Assembly: GCA_963669155.1 (NCBI GenBank)
Contig: OZ022587.1
Coordinates: 17,686,980 to 17,750,979, forward strand
DNA length: 64,000 nucleotides
Source: Arbacia lixula
Taxonomy: Eukaryota; Echinodermata; Echinoidea; Arbacioida; Arbaciidae
Direction: 5' to 3'
The notes below the pieces were generated by a model. The model did no database searches. It was given only the letters and a program-made list of their open reading frames with translations, and was not told the DNA's origin. Shown piece by piece: positions 10,740 through 26,555 of the stretch. Every line of letters starts with the position of its first letter. Position 1 is the first letter of the stretch. Both the position numbers and the translations under genes were made by a program.

Positions 10740-13700
10740 ATATATATATTTATTATATTCTCCCAATATTCTCCCTCGATCTCCACGGCCATCTTTACAC
10801 AGAGTTCGGTATCAATATGTAACAACGTGACGCATGTGCTTTTGTTATCTGATTGCCCAACGGTGCAACACGCGCCATGTTGCTACCTATGGCTCTGTCA
10901 ATCTCTCCCCTCTCACTCCTCCAATGTCTTTCTGTTGTATTTTCTGTGTATGCCTCTCATTATGCAAATGTTCTCTTTGATCCTTTTCAGTAGTTATGAT
11001 CTTTTATATCTTTCTAAATGTAAATGTTGAATACAATAGCTGCCGGAATGCCTGATCCTGGTTTTCACTAGAATAATTGATCAAATTACTGCTTATACTG
11101 TCGATTCCGGTAGTGTATTTTGACTTTTTTTTTCTGTGACATACATTTTCAATCCCAGCTTAAAGGGGATATACTGCACTGTGAAGACAAAAAGCCTTTA
11201 AAAAGGTGATCATGAGCAATCTTCTTACCAATGGTCTTAAATTAATGTATTGTCCATTTTATAAACTTGCTGAAAGTTACTTGCCCTCAAATTATCCACA
11301 TTTGTAGAAATTAGTGATTAAATCCCAAATCCTTAAAATGTTTGGGCCGAACATTTTGATTTAATCACAAATTACTCCAAATGTGGATCATTTGAGGGCA
11401 AATAACTTTCAGCAAGTTTCTAAAATGGACGATACATGAATTTAAGACCATTGGCAAGAAGATTGCTCGTGATGACCTTTGAAGGCGTTTCGTCTTCCTT
11501 GTACTGTATATTCCCTTTAACTTCATCTGGCCATGATTTACATTAGTTGGTACGTTTCCTCCGAATTATGAGGCTCAACAGTATATTTCAAAATAAGTCG
11601 CAGCAAAATCATCCCCAATTTCCACGATTTCATTTTGAAATCGTCATCAGTACATAACTCCAAAACACAAATAAGATGACTCAACTATAAATTGTTATAC
11701 AGAACCTTGCGACGAAGCATGATCAAAGAAAATTTGCTCTAAGTGATCGGTATCGCTAATTCCTGTCAATTGTTGCGCACCATCATATAGAAAAATCGAG
11801 ATAACGGTCTTATCAACCATGTTTACACTGCGTATTCTGGTGGTTCATGTGTAATCGTCGTTGCGCACCATTAGTCTAATAGCACTTCATCTCTCTATAA
11901 TCTAATTTCCTTACAATTCGCTAGCTTTGATTTAAATTATTAGCAATGGTTGAAGGAGCTAAGTATTGTCCATGGCCGTTTGGGTTGCTTTTCACTGTTT
12001 CTATCTGTTCACTGTGCTCACATCTTTGTTTCGTCAATTTTTGTTTCTAGTACATGTAATAGTGTTTGTGTTCCATTTCAAAGATAGTAACTTCGCATTT
12101 CATTTCTATATAATCTATAGCTTCTTACTCTCTGTGATACTGGAACCTGGAGGATTTTAACACGCCTTTTGTAGGTCAAATGTTTGTTTTTTGTTTTTGC
12201 CCCAAACCACGGAAAGTGGAAGAACATTTTGTATCAAACTGCCTAGAGACCGAGAACGCAATCAGGCGGGTGTTTCATTAAAGTTGTCAGCACTGACTAA
12301 ATACTCAGTGCTGACAATTTCATTGAAATCCCCGGTTTTGATTAGCTGAGAGCCACTAGCCTTTGACTGTTACTATGGTAACTGTCGGAGAAAGACAACT
12401 TTGTCAGTGCTGACAACTTTCCCCTGAACACATCGCGGTTGTCCGTTCCGATACAGAGGTCAGTCATTGTCCGCGGTAATGCGATCAGGGCGTGTAATGT
12501 GGGTACCACGCCGCTGGTCGCAGTTATACAGGATGTGAATGTACAATGGTTAGGGCGTGTCAACCGTAAAGAATAATAGCATTTCATTCTTCCTGATAAT
12601 GTTCGTGAAGCCTCGACTGAGTTTTCATAGTATTGGACGGACTGCTAATCCATGTCGAATTTCATGACTTTTGTAAAAACCCTGTCTTTAACCATAAAAG
12701 CCGATGTGGACATAAATCGCGTTTTTTGTTAAAGGTGGTATTCATAGAAAATCCAAAAATATGAAGATATTCAACTACAGAAAGCTTATAAGCCATACAA
12801 TGAGCTCGGATGACATTCAAACAATATATCACTTTCCAAAAAGCGAAATTAGGGTGAAAACAATCACCGTATTCTCGGGGACAAATTTGACCTACTCTCA
12901 TCCGAAACGGCCTTTAGGTCTGACGTAAGAAACGGGAGGCGTTATTGTGCATCACACATGCCAATCCGCAGCTTCTTTTCCGCCAGAAGCATCAGGCATT
13001 GTTAATGAAACTGTGATGGCAGTTGCTAGTGGATTAACAGGTGTGATACACAATGGTCATTGTGAAGCATATCCCGGCTGTGACGTACACACAACGCCAC
13101 TTTTCCTTCGGCGATTTCGTAGGTCAGGAAGAGAGTCAATTTAGTGAAATTTGACCTTCATTAAACACATAAGTGAACATTTTCATGGCATGTTAGCTGC
13201 ATAAATTGCTTTAATAACTCCTTCAATTATAGAATAAACTATATTTATTTGATTTTATTTACTATGAATATCACCTTTAATGTTTTTATTTTATGTATAA
13301 AACAATGAAAAGCAAATGAAGATTTTGATCTCTAATTTACCAAAAAAGTCGCACAAGTAGATCACTGACACAAATAATCATCATGAAGAATTATAAAACA
13401 TAAAGGTAAAACCATCGAACTCACACCTTTAAACAAACTCGTTTCAGATGAAATCCAAATTTACCTGTCCTTAGAGCAATACTACATTCTAAACGGTGTT
13501 TGGACTGAATATAGGACAAGAGAGAGTCAAAAACTGGGATCCCTGTCCGAAATAAAGAGCAGTGAATATAGAAACTGGTACAAGGAAATCGAATGCAGTT
13601 TAGGGGTAACTGATATCATCTTTTATGCTATTTCGCTTTTATTTTGGCAAGATCTCGTCGGAAGAGACTTTTTTTTTTGTGACTATTCAGTCAAAGAATT

Positions 13701-16700
13701 GAATACGTAGTCATAGTGGTGGAACGGCCCAAACCATGAGAGTCTCCTTGTTCACCCGATCACACACTTTACGGCTGCATGCAAGCATTATTTACGACCA
13801 GACAAGTACTACATTTGTAGGTCATCTCCCATTCTTCGTCGTTCTATTGAGAGCAGAGTCAGTGTTTGATGGTGGGGGGAAGGGGGGGGGGGGGGACGCT
13901 ATCCCTGCATTAGTTGAATACCACATCGAGAAATGGAGCAAATGAATGACGAAATAACATGGGGAGTGAGGGGGGAGGGGGGACGCTATTCCTGCATTAG
14001 CTGAATACCACTTCGAGGAATGGAGCAAATGAATGACTATATAACCCAAACCGAACTATATAAACAACTTAAAGTTGAGTGCATGATAGCATTAACATTT
14101 GCAAAGGATGTTAACTATAGTATGAAAGATCCTAATAAATACTAGTTAGAAAATTGTAAAACTTTCGGTAGCACTATGTAGTTGTTTTATTTCAGAAAAT
14201 TGACCCACTTATAGGGTGAAGAAAGAGTGGAAAGATATTATTTTTTTTAATATTTTATAACGCTTACACAGGACTATTTTAGCTTTAGATATCGGTGTTT
14301 TAAACCGAAAATAAATGGGATGAAATGGAAGTAAAAGAAGAGGGTAGTGATGAGGGTTGCAAAATAGTAACAAAGTAGTTATACAGAGAAAAGGAGAAGA
14401 AAGAAATGAGAAAGCCAAAGTGTGGATAAGTTATAATAAGTATAAAAAATATCAAACAATGGAGAACATAGTAGTTTGTTCATAAGTTTATCATGCAGAG
14501 CATGCAAAAAGGGACCAAATGTAAATGTTCAATATTTGAATGACGAATTATTTTCATAGCACTCCCCAACCATTTGATATTGTATGTGGTTTAGTTCAAG
14601 TTCAAGTTTATTTATTTTACACACTGGATAAAAATACCCCAATGAGAACAAATACACATACATGTATATGAATAAATTAAAGGTGCATGAGTGGGTAACA
14701 GTTTTTGTAGTCATAGAGTATTCAAACGTATATCGTGTCCATATTTTTTTTTTTACGAAATCTGCACGCAATTGATTATCTACTTACGGGAAGAGGGCCT
14801 TTTTTGTTGCTTATGTAGCATATTGTATCAAATGTTGTATCAAATAACAATCAAAGGGAATCAGGACGTATTGGGTGATTCAAGATTCAAGATTCTACAG
14901 AAGTACTACAGAAACATTATAATGCGATGGTCATGTACTGTTCGCGACGGTTATGATTTTCGTCCGAAGGCTCATGCCATACCATAATTGCTTTTGCCTG
15001 TACTTTCCAGACAGGGGCCCCGTAACATTAATGTTTGCGATCAATCGTAAATTTGAAAGACGAATTCTGATTGGTTACTGGTCAGCCTTTTGAACAGAAA
15101 GCGAAAGCAACAGTGATGTTAATTAGCCATTGCCATTTTGCGATTGATCGCAATCCTTTATGCTACGGGGCCCAGATTTCCTAAAGAAACACGATGAACA
15201 ACCGGGAGTTCAACGGTGGAGAAAGTCATCACATGTTGGCCATGTTGCATATACATGTACGTTTTCAATTATTGTAACTTACCAATATCAGTGGAAGCTA
15301 CCACGGCAAGATTCAATGAGCTCTACTTATTACACATGTTGCCATGGTAGTTACCATTGATGGTAAGCTACTATAATTGAAACCCTAAATGGAACATGGC
15401 CCTGGACGTAAACACCGATAAATTTCTCGAACTAATTTTCGAACCGAAGAAACGGTGAAAATTAGCCGAGAGTCAATATTTTTATCGATTGCATGCTTCC
15501 GTATCAAGGATTTATATTTAGATTTCCCCATAGACTAAAACGTAAACAATGAACAAAAAGAAGAGATGTTGATATTAAAGCTATCCGCAATTTTGTCACA
15601 GGTAGCTTATTGATTTGTCTTTGCCTCATGGGAATTTGAAGGGCATGTCGTCGGCGTGGTGTTTTTGTTAAAAGTCTGAAGTTTTTTTTTTTTTAATTTG
15701 AATATGTCATTATCGGGAAGCCAATATAATGTGTTATAAGTGATGCAGCCCGGTTAGAAAAGTCGTGAAACTCAGCATAGATGAGCAGTATACCTTAACA
15801 ATGACATATGTGAAATGTAACAATCGTAGCATCACGTTTGTTTACATATAAAACACCCTATTTCGTAGGGACCGCTTAGTCTGTTTTGAATACTGCATTG
15901 CACTGGTTACGCGTCGATCAGCAGACCTGGGGGGTGTTTCACCAAGCTGTTCGTAAGTTACGAACAGCTTTACGAACAACTGGTTATCCCTTGCGCTAAA
16001 TCAGATTCTCAATACTGTATAAACAAAGGGTGGTATCGCATTTAGCACAAGACGGGATCACCAGTCGTTCGTAAAGTCGTTCGTAACTTACGAACAGCTT
16101 GGTGAAACACTCCCCAGGCCTCTGCTTGCATTAAGGAAGAGCTGTGATGTGAAGTTCGTTCTCGATCTGGAGGCTACATGACGAGTTTTGGAGGACTGGG
16201 TCTAAAAACTCAGTTCTTTATTTCCTCTGTGTTTAAGCTCTCCCGCCCCGCCCCAACTTTTTTTTTTAGATACTGGATTCATCGTTATGTACAGACCAGT
16301 TTGCATGCCGGATACCGAATCTGCTGCGAGAGCAGCTCGCATTCTCGGGTGCTTTTAGCATCACGTTTAAACAAACTTAGCGTAGACACAACCTCCCAAG
16401 AGCCTTCCAACCATTTTCATGTTTTATTTGCGTGCCGACACAAATAGGCTGAAACCTTATACATTGTTATACATGCATATAAAAGGGACCATACATTTTG
16501 GCAAGGTTTGGGCGTTATAACACGTAAGACATAATATCGCATGTCCTTCTAAGGCTTTCTAAGGTTTGAGTGTGACCTGTCATTACGTAAGACGTAATAA
16601 GACCTTCTAAGAAAGGCTCAACATCTTCAATACGTGAACAGAAAGCCTTACTGAGATTTGTGAATTAAGACATAATACGACATGGCTTTCTAAGAAAGGC

Positions 16701-19700
16701 TCAACATCTTAAATACGATGAACAGAAAGCCTTGCTGAGATTTGTGAATTTGTATGGCGTGATTATCTAAGCTAAGCTTGCATGGTCTACTTTCGAAACG
16801 AATCACACCACATCAATGCAGTTATAACCTCAAATTAGCCTAGCTGTCAGGCGTTTGGACGTGGCTGATTAAAACTGAAAGATAAGAGTCTAGTACCCAC
16901 AAGACTAGTCACTCGTTGATTCTCCTTGTTCTAGCTCCGTCCATTAGCGAGCCAGAGATGGAATTTATAATGATTAGTCTACTGCAGCCAGACCCGCTTA
17001 TTAAATACTGCAGTTTATATAAAAAAAATGCCCAACAACCTGGGAGATAGATTAGCCCTGAAAGCTCGCAGTAAAAAAAAAAGATCACACGTAACGAATG
17101 TCCTCGTTAATAACCTTTCATGCATCATTAATACTAGTCTTTTCAACGTACATGAGCAAGTAATACAAATCCTTTCCATAGATCCGCGGTTTTTCCAGGG
17201 AAGCTACTTAGAGCGTTCAGACACTACATTGCAATGGAGTCATTCAAATAAAAACTCATTTCGGTTTAAAGAGAGGGTGTTCCGTTTGTCATGTTTGCAA
17301 AAGTCATAAAACTGGGCGGGAATCAGCAGTATACTCTGACGATAACGGGAATGAAATAGCTTCACGAACATTTTTAGGAAAAGTGAAAAACTATCCTTGT
17401 TTTTGTTTGAAACGCACAGACCATAGTCTACATTCATTATCGAGCCGTCCCTGTCCCTTCGATACGGGAATTGCTCCTATACACATGTACTTGGAGTGGA
17501 CCATAGCGCATACCGGTCTCCGGTTTCTAGACTATATGTTTTGGACGGCCCGCCCAAACCCCTCCTCAAAATCTAACGATCGCTATAATTTCGCTTCAAG
17601 TCAGTGTCCAGTTCGATTACTTGGAAGGAAGTTCTGATACAGTATCTTCTTTTCCGTGATTTTTACAAAATTTTATATTTTTGACCTGCAATTAAAGGGG
17701 ATGCTCCCCCATATGCATTACGAGGGAAGGTTTCAATATGTATTTGTTTCTTCTTTTATATCTATTTAATTCCAATATATGTTACGTTCACATTGAAGAG
17801 GTTTGGCGTTGCCGCTGCCGCCTATACTTCGTTGCTTTCCCGTTGCGGCAAAGCATGGAGAACACAACAATAACATGAGTATTTATGCGCGCTATGGTGC
17901 GCTAAGGTGTATACACCATAGTGCTCACAATCTTCGAATGGTACAATATAAATAACAAAAAAGGAATAGAAACATTTTACTGAGAAAATATGCATGTTTT
18001 TAAGTGTTTCTGAAAAGTTTCTAATGAGGAACATTTTCCTACATTACGTGGGAGACTATTCCATGTTTTGTAGCTGATAAACTAACAATTTTGTCATCAA
18101 TCGATAGCACGCTTCTCCGAATTTTCAGGAGGCTTTTATCTGACATTAAACGTAGTGTTCGTGTAGGTACATAATGGTTTTGCAGTGCTTCACACATTTC
18201 ATCACTCATTAGTAGACCAGCTCGTAATTACAACATGGTCGGACAATCCACAGAATAAATACTACTTGACTGCTGACTGAGATTTTTTTTTTCATGAAGA
18301 TGTTTTGGATGATGGATGTAAAGGAATTTTATAGTGTGCCCGGAACAACAATAGAAGCAGGTGCACATTGTGGAATGTTCTTTCACTACCTTCTCAGAGC
18401 TGAATAGCTGTTGCCATATTTGCATGATAATAAATTGAAATGTGGTCGACTATCTAATGAATTCCCAATATACTCTGTGAGTAGTGAAAATGACCTGAGG
18501 TTATCTTCTATCAGCAATAATGGGCTCATGCGCAAATTTTCTACGTCCTGTTGCCTTCATGACTTTGTACGTTGCTTTGTTACAGATACCGCTTGGATAC
18601 ATTAAAATAACCTTTTCGTCAGTTCGTTATGTATGCACATTTTATTCACGTCTTTCAAAAAATACGTTACTAATGGTAACCCCACAGCTTGTCCGAGGTT
18701 TGTCCGAGTAGCAACAACTAATAGATTCAGATTATTTCATTCATTGAAACCGAATCCCGAAATAGCATGAATACAGGTAAAAACACGTCACCAGGCAGTT
18801 AGGGGGACAGTTGTGGAGCATTACGAAAAAGGCTTATTGTCAAGGGCCTAGGTAGATGTTAATGCATTCAAACAAAGGCAGCGAGAGCAAGCCCAGGTGT
18901 GTAGTTCTAGTCTACTTAAAAGTTCATAATAACAACGCTCTTTTCGATTATGCAAGAAGATTGGAACAAGCTCACCGGTATATCAGCACAAAAGGCTCAA
19001 ACCAGTTGCACAGAAAGTCACACATAATCAGTTTCGTTGATTGACACAAGCGGGTCAGAAACGACCGTTAAGATGGCGGATGGCGGGAAATTTTAAGTTA
19101 TAGGACGGATCAACATACGAAGAAAACCTATGCACAAATATGTCAGTAACCCGAAAGAAATGTGCAATCGCCTTATCTTGCATCCAGAAATATCCAGATG
19201 CCGTCGACCGTAATGCAAAATGGTTGACACACGGTAGATATGTATACACCTAAGAATGTAGAGTTACAAAAGTTACAAAGTAAGAAAGTTTAAGATACAA
19301 AAAAAACTGCAAGTCCTAAAATGCGTGATAAACGCAAAATAAGCAATTCAAGCAATACTTATGTTAAAATACTAAATGAAAACGATATCAACTTAGACTA
19401 CGAAAATACATGACAAGAAATGATAAATTTAAAACCGAAGATGGGTGTTCGTTTCTTGACCATTCCCAATTTGTTGTCATGACAAAACGACCCTCGGATC
19501 ACTCCTTTCTACGTATTACCCGACACGGTGGACATGTAGTTGTTGTTGTTGTTTTTACAAAAGTACATGCAAATCAAACGGGTAACAGCAATCAATTAAT
19601 GTACCAACTGTATATTGGTATCCAGTTCACCAGTGTTTTACAACATAACTGCAAACTTGCAGAGTTAAACATTAAATCAGCCATTCAATGAGCTTGTTTC

Positions 19701-22700
19701 TTCAATAGACCATTTACGTTGCTAATCGTGTGAACGTCTTTTGGACAATACGTTACTAAGATATTCCATTGTGATGTCAGTGCACGCGACTGTTGTAGGA
19801 ATAAACTACACTTCGTACTGATTTTATTCCTTACACCTCTCTGCTATTACTGACACTACGGACACGATCTTTTGTTATGCGGACAGCATTTCAAAGAGTC
19901 CTTTTAAATTTTGTCCGCATAACAAAAGACCATGCTCATAGTGTATGAACGATTTCGGGCACGAAACATTCACAGCTTAGGGTCGCTAACACGTTCACCG
20001 TGGAGGGATGCAAATATAAACATAAACACCATGTACCGGTTAAATTCTCCCCGCTTAGCACCGACGCTATTATGGCCGAGAGGTCTAAAACGCCGGCAGT
20101 AAGCTCACACTCGTGCGCCTCGCACGGGTTCGAATCTCGTCTGACGCTAATATAGGTTCAAGGATTTTTGCGGTTTGGCACCGTGTGATTGGGATCAGCC
20201 TTGTTTCCTCCCCTAAATCGTCAGGGCCTCGGCTAGAGTTTCCAGGAGTTTATGAAGAGACATGCTTTGGGCCGATCGTCATATCAGAAGGGCACTAATG
20301 GTAGTCGGTAAAAGGTCATTGATTTGGCCCCAAGTCACGACACCTGAACGCCTGGCAACCATCGCGTAATCTTTTTTTTTTTTTTTTTTAATCCATTTTA
20401 ATCCATTTTAATACCTCCATTACTTTATAATGAGCAGCCATTGGTCCCGTAACATATTCTTTCTTCACGCTTTTTTGTAATTTGTTTTTAATGTTTAAAA
20501 TCCACTTTGATTTGTTGTTTCCATCCCCTTTTCTCGTAATAATAAGCTTGGATGATGCGCATTTAAAAAACTTGCTTCAAACAAATGGTACATCCCTCGA
20601 CTTATGATGTGTCAATTTCAGCTTGATTTGAAATTAAAGTTCTTTTTTTTTTATCATTTTTCAAAAGTGTAAAGAGTTTTTTGAGCACATAGTAAAAAAG
20701 ACATGCGTCAGTTGGCTGATAAAACGTCGCATCTCAAATTTTGATGAAATTTACTTTTTTTGATAAATGTCAAGTTTAAGATGTAATACATCTTCTAATA
20801 ACCACATGCGTTGCCAAACCTGAAAACAAAATGTCAAAGTTCATCTTTTTGAAAACCTCGTATCTCTTGCCTCTTGACATTATGATATGATAAAACCTCG
20901 TAAGTCAAGATACATAGCGCAATGATGCGCGCAACTAAAAGCTGCGGCGCGCCTAACTGCATTGCACAAGCGCTAGCTGCGCATATCGATAGCTTACCTA
21001 AACATATTCATGGCCGGGATCGGTTAGATCTATTGGATTTCGTCCTACATAAAGGTTGATACTGCTTTTCAAAACAAGATGCTAACATGGCTAAGTTATT
21101 TTGAGCAACATATATAATTACATTTTGATAATCAATCAGCATGAAAATATAAACATTTTGCTTAACTCTCTTCGATAGACTGAACCGGCTAGGCGTTATA
21201 GCTTGCTTTACAAGCCGTGGCCAGGCCGAGTCACTAGACCTACCTGTGAGGCTGAACAGTGTATATCGTTAGATAGCCCAAATCTCTATTGTTTATGTAG
21301 CCCAAATCTACAATGCTTGTTAAGTTGTATAATTTTATAATTCAATCTAAGCATATTCATCATAATTAAGACTTGAAAGCGAAATTTGATGTGCAGTAGA
21401 ACCTGACGGCAAACACGTCAAAGTATAAAATATGAAGTGTTCGGAAATACAATTTTCAACTTGATAAAGCTTGTACTATCTCTATATATTGTTGCCAATT
21501 AGTTTCTGCCGTGTTACCTGAACGCCATGAAGTGATTGCATTTATGATGTACAATTGTTTTCTACCTTGGGTTAATTGAACTGAATGAATTAATGATTAA
21601 TAGAATTAACTTATTACACATAGCATGCACCGTTTGGAATTGAGAGGTTAAATTGAGGTTAAATTCTAAGTTCTTCAGTATTATGGGTGCATGAAAAGTC
21701 CAAGAAGTCAACAGGCTCTCCGCAGCTCAGTACTGGCATGACTGATGGGGTTTAAATGGATACAACACCTGTGAAACATCGAGGAAACGAACCATGAACC
21801 CTTACATTACCAGACCTTGACAGCCCTATTTGCTTAATTCATGGTTGAATTCATGATTAACATGGTTAAAGTGAAAACGCGAATCGTTTTGAGATTGAAT
21901 TTCTCGTACACTCACACTTCGATACACTTCGAAAATCGCTATTAAACACTAATCCTTTATGTACGGTACATTGTAATTCCCGTAAGTCGTTAATGTTCAA
22001 AGTTTTGTAATTGTAAGATTTCCTACTTTTGCTAGAGTGAAACGACATATTGTATTTCCCCTACCGGCAGTATGTTCATCATTCATGTAATTCATTTCGC
22101 TATATCACAGCCTGTTAGACAGTGTCGGCTTAGCGAACCTACATGTATATCGTTTCAGTAATGTTTTTTTGTTATAACCAGACACATATATGACAGGAGA
22201 TGTGATGGCAATTCTTCAATATGAGGAACGTTATTTTACGAATTAATTTCAGCCAACATATGAAAAATGTTGTTTCATAATATTATTTTAAAATAACACA
22301 TTTATCGTTTTCTTAGTGGTCATCAAGGAGCTCCTTCCCTTGGATGTGGACGTTGGCGACTCGCTTCTTCGCGCTGTCGACGTCGAGTTCGAGCTGGCGG
22401 TCAAGTGCATTCTAGAACATGCGGACAAGAAGGTGATGACAAAAAAGGGTTTGCGTATGACGTCGTGAAAGATTTGGGATGGGGTTGGTGGGTGACGTAA
22501 TACAAGCATGACAAGTGAATAGATCGTAACCGAGGGGCTAGATTCAATGATTGCTCTGACAGAGAATATAAGGTTATATACAGGTCCGTCCGTATTTACA
22601 AAGGTAGTTTAACTTCAACCATGTATTAAACTTAAAACAACTTTATGGGTCTGTCACAAAATCATTTCTTTTACATCACAGAATCACAGTAGTGGATAAT

Positions 22701-23066
22701 TTCAATTATTCGTTAGTGTATGTTATAAGCTGTGGGCTTTGTTCTTCTATTAATCACTGCAATAACAACTTAATGTGGATCAGTTCTGCGGACCAGCATT
22801 CTTTTTTTCTCTCTCTCTTTTTTTTTTCTCTCTCTCTCTCTCTTTTTTTTTTTCTCTCTCTCTCTCTCTCTCTCTCTCCCTTTCCCTCTCTGTCCCTCTC
22901 TCCATACCCTCTCTCTCCCTCTTTCCCTCTCTCCCTCCCTTCCCCCCTCTCTCTCTATTCCTCTCTCTCTCTCTCTCTCTCTCTCTCCCTTTCCCTCTCT
23001 CTCTCCCTCTCTCCATACTCTCTCTCTCCATCTTTCCCTCTCTCCCTCCCTTCCCCTCTCTCTCTA

Positions 23067-23105
<39 letters not shown>

Positions 23106-23269
23106 TTCCCTCTCTCTCCCTCTCTCCATACTCTCTCTCTCCCTCCCTTCCCCCTCTCTCTCTATTCTCCTCTCTCTCTCTCTCTCTCCCCCTTTCCCTC
23201 TCTCTCCCTCTCTCCATACTCTCTCTCTCCATCTTTACCTCTCTCCCTCCCTTCCCCCTCTCTCTCTAT

Positions 23270-23308
<39 letters not shown>

Positions 23309-26300
23309 CCTTTCCCTCTCTCTCCCTCTCTCCATACTCTCTCCCTCTCCTTCTCTCCCTCCCCCTTCTCTTTCTCTCCCTCCCGCTTTCTCTCTGTCTT
23401 TCTTTCTCTCTCTCTTTCTCTCTCTCATCTCTCACTGTCCCTCTCTCTCCCTCTCTCCATACTCTCTCTCCCCCTCTCCCTCTCTCTTTTCCTCTCTTCT
23501 TCTCTCCCTTTCCCCCTCTCTCTGTCCCTCTCTCTTTCCTTCTGTCTCTGTCTCTGTCTCTCTCTCTCTGTCTCTCTCCGTCACATTAAGGGAATTCGGA
23601 AGCTTACGCTTTTGTGTCCAAATGTTTCATTGTAATTATCCACAGCAATCCACTGGACATGAAATAGCAAAACTCCACTTAAAATTTACAATTAAGTGAC
23701 CGAAGTAACTATTCCTTTTATGTCGAAGGCTATGTATTTCTTACATTATATAATTATTTATTGTTGTTGTTCTGTGAAATTAACTATGTTTATATTGTGT
23801 TCATAAATTGTATTCGCAAGTCTGTTATACATTATGTTGTTATTTATGTTTGTATGTACTCTCATACCCCGATAGGGGGTCTTTAGGGTCAATAAAATTC
23901 TAAAATTCTAAAATCTACAGGCATATCAATATGCTGTCACTGCTTCTGAAACGATTGTCTCGGTTTTGTAATGGGTTTCTCCTGAACAGGCCATCCTGTT
24001 TTCGTTAAAAGTCTTTATAATTAATATTTTCTTCACTTGTACTATGTCTACAAGCATTAACATTTTTTTTTTATGATTCCTCAAATAATGTGTTGACGCC
24101 TGATTAATTATTTAGTGCGCTCATACTGATGCATATTGTGACTTTCATATTACCTCCCATTATAACATAGTATTCAAGATCATAAATGAAAATCTAAATT
24201 TAGTGAAGCTGTTACATTTACATGTTTTTCGCTATTTTGTCTGTAACATATTACTCATTGTATAGATGGATTCAATTTAGTCTTTGGCCTGAACTTGGGC
24301 TGTTTATTTATCAATGTAATATACATTTGAATTGAATTGAACTTTAATTTGGTTTATTTGTTTCCACATATAAGCATAAAATAAGCAAGCACTTAAACAT
24401 GGTAAACGTGAATAGCTTTCATGCATATACAGATGAATGAATAAAGACGGACATTAACAAGATAAATCTAATGCATCTAGAATTTAACTTTAAAAAACGC
24501 GAAGCTTGTAGAGTTATAGGCTGCCCGTTACAACGCATGAAACTACATATTTTTGTTTAATATAAAGAAGTATCCATTTTTGGAATTCGAAAAGAAAGGT
24601 TTTGTGAAGGGGGAGGGGGGGGGGGCAAAAGAGGGGAAAAGGCTACAGGAAATAACGTGATAGGGTCACGAGAGTTAAAGGTGAAGGGCATATGGAGGAG
24701 ATTGTACGACATATATGCGTCAGGAACTGTAAGATACGCGTTGATTAGAATCATAGTGTATAACGTGTTTCTTTCACTTCCGGGGCAGCCGAATGAAGAG
24801 AGGGATAGGATCATCAACTGCCGCTGTCAGGGGAGTGACTTCCACCCCCTAGTTACCCCAATCATGAGGGCTGCCCAGCTCAACAACTTTGCCGTGGTCA
24901 AGGTAGGCTACTCTCTACAGAACAGCTCACTTTAAACAAAAGTTGTGTTTCAATGAAAGAGGGGTTGTACTCTGAAGGAAAATTAAGTCCATAACTGTCT
25001 TTCAGGTAGTCTATAACTCCCGTAGAATGAATGAAAATCTAACTAGTGTTCACTGAGTGTTGACTATTTTCGTGGTACGAAAAAGAAAGCTCGATCAATT
25101 ATCGAAGATTATTTCCTCAAAGCCGAATATTACGCTTTGTCGATTACAGGGAAAAGTTATATAGCCACTTTCTCTGAAGTGATGACAAAGTCAGGGAACT
25201 TTCAGAATTAGGTCTGCTAAAGGGACGGGCTACCTTGCAGTCCTCTAAGATCAAGAATTGTGATTTGCCTATTGTTTTATTTCTATTTTTTGTTTTTACC
25301 TCAGGCAGTTTTAAGAATACCAACTGTCTTATCTAACACAGCTTTGAACTTAACTTTCTTCCAGAATAAGCATATCAGCTGTTAAATAACTGCAGTACGA
25401 TCTGGCTTAGTTACATCAGTTGGTACGCTGAAAATGACTGAAGTCAACAATTGCGTCAATAAGTCAATCTCAGTTATGGATCGTAGCTCACCTGAGTCAA
25501 AGCTTGCGCATTTTAAAAAACTACATTCCTGGCATACACCTTTGCTCGTTTACAGGCTCGTCATTCCTGGAATCGATTAAAAATCATAAAAGAATGATCA
25601 ATATGCGTAAAATCATGAAATCTTAAGTCCTGCTTCCATATTGAGCCCATTGGCTCGGATAGCACGGGATCGATCATTCTTCCGGCGACCATACGGGACC
25701 ATCTCGCCTTAGATCGCCCAGGGGTGTTTTACCAACATGACCAAACTGTTCGTAAGCTACGGACGACTGGTGATCCCTTCTTGTGTTTAATGCGATACCA
25801 CACTTTCTTCCTGTTTTAACATATTAGGAGTTAATTTCCAACAATCCTAATCAAATTTGAAAAATCATAAGCTTTGTATTCAGACACTTGTTAACAACAG
25901 GAATTTTCATTTATAAACATCAGATTTGAACTTAAGCTTATGGGAATCAAAATCATTGAGAATGTGATTTAGCACAAGAAATGGTAACCAGTCGTTCGTA
26001 AAGTCGTTCGTAGCTTACGAACAGCTTGGTGAAACTTCCCCGGTTGCGGGGCTCAAACATTGGACGTTATGATTGACAAGTGAAGTGTGGAGCCACGCGA
26101 CCAAAAAACACTAACATAGCTAGCATGTCATGCATGATAGTACCTGTATCGTCTGTGCCATTCTCTCTTTTTCTCTCTTTTTTTTTCTATTACAGAGTGT
26201 TTCAGTTAAAAGCTGTGTTGCTCGATAACAAAACTAACATTCATCAATCTTGGCGTCGGTTATCATTGTTCGAGTTTTAAATTTAGAGTATCAAATTTCG

Positions 26301-26511
26301 TTTTATGAACAGGTGAATTCCTTCACGTTTTGGGACGATCAACAATAGCATAAGTGACAGAAGATTATATATTAATGAATTGTAGACGCTCCATAAAACA
26401 TGAACAAAATGTAGGAACAGAATTGAAAGAATTTGAAGTGTTTTTTTCCACATTTTGTACAGACCACAAAAACTCATCAATGGTATGTCCCCTTTCACAT
26501 CGTCTCTATTC

Positions 26512-26555
<44 letters not shown>

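Larger units (their letters stand above)
9924..22316 (+). other. Gene A intron 1 (12.4 kb)
   Basis: GTAGGT to TTAG. It contains eight of the listed MITEs, a SINE, two tandem repeats and CT/CTGT repeats. A 60-bp hairpin, GTCTTTTGTTATGCGGAC and its inverse, lies at 19868-19931. A LINE-type TTCAAGTTCAAG tail is at 14594. About 16,800-20,060 and 20,900-22,250 show no recognisable element and no convincing coding sequence. Confidence 0.75.

Noticed and set aside
20063..20150. Functional tRNA gene
   Set aside because: A and B boxes are present but the acceptor stem does not pair, and a SINE body with tail follows.
22692..23699. 335-aa and 286-aa open frames
   Set aside because: They are translations of the CT satellite (Ser/Leu/Pro only); simple repeats lack stops in several frames.
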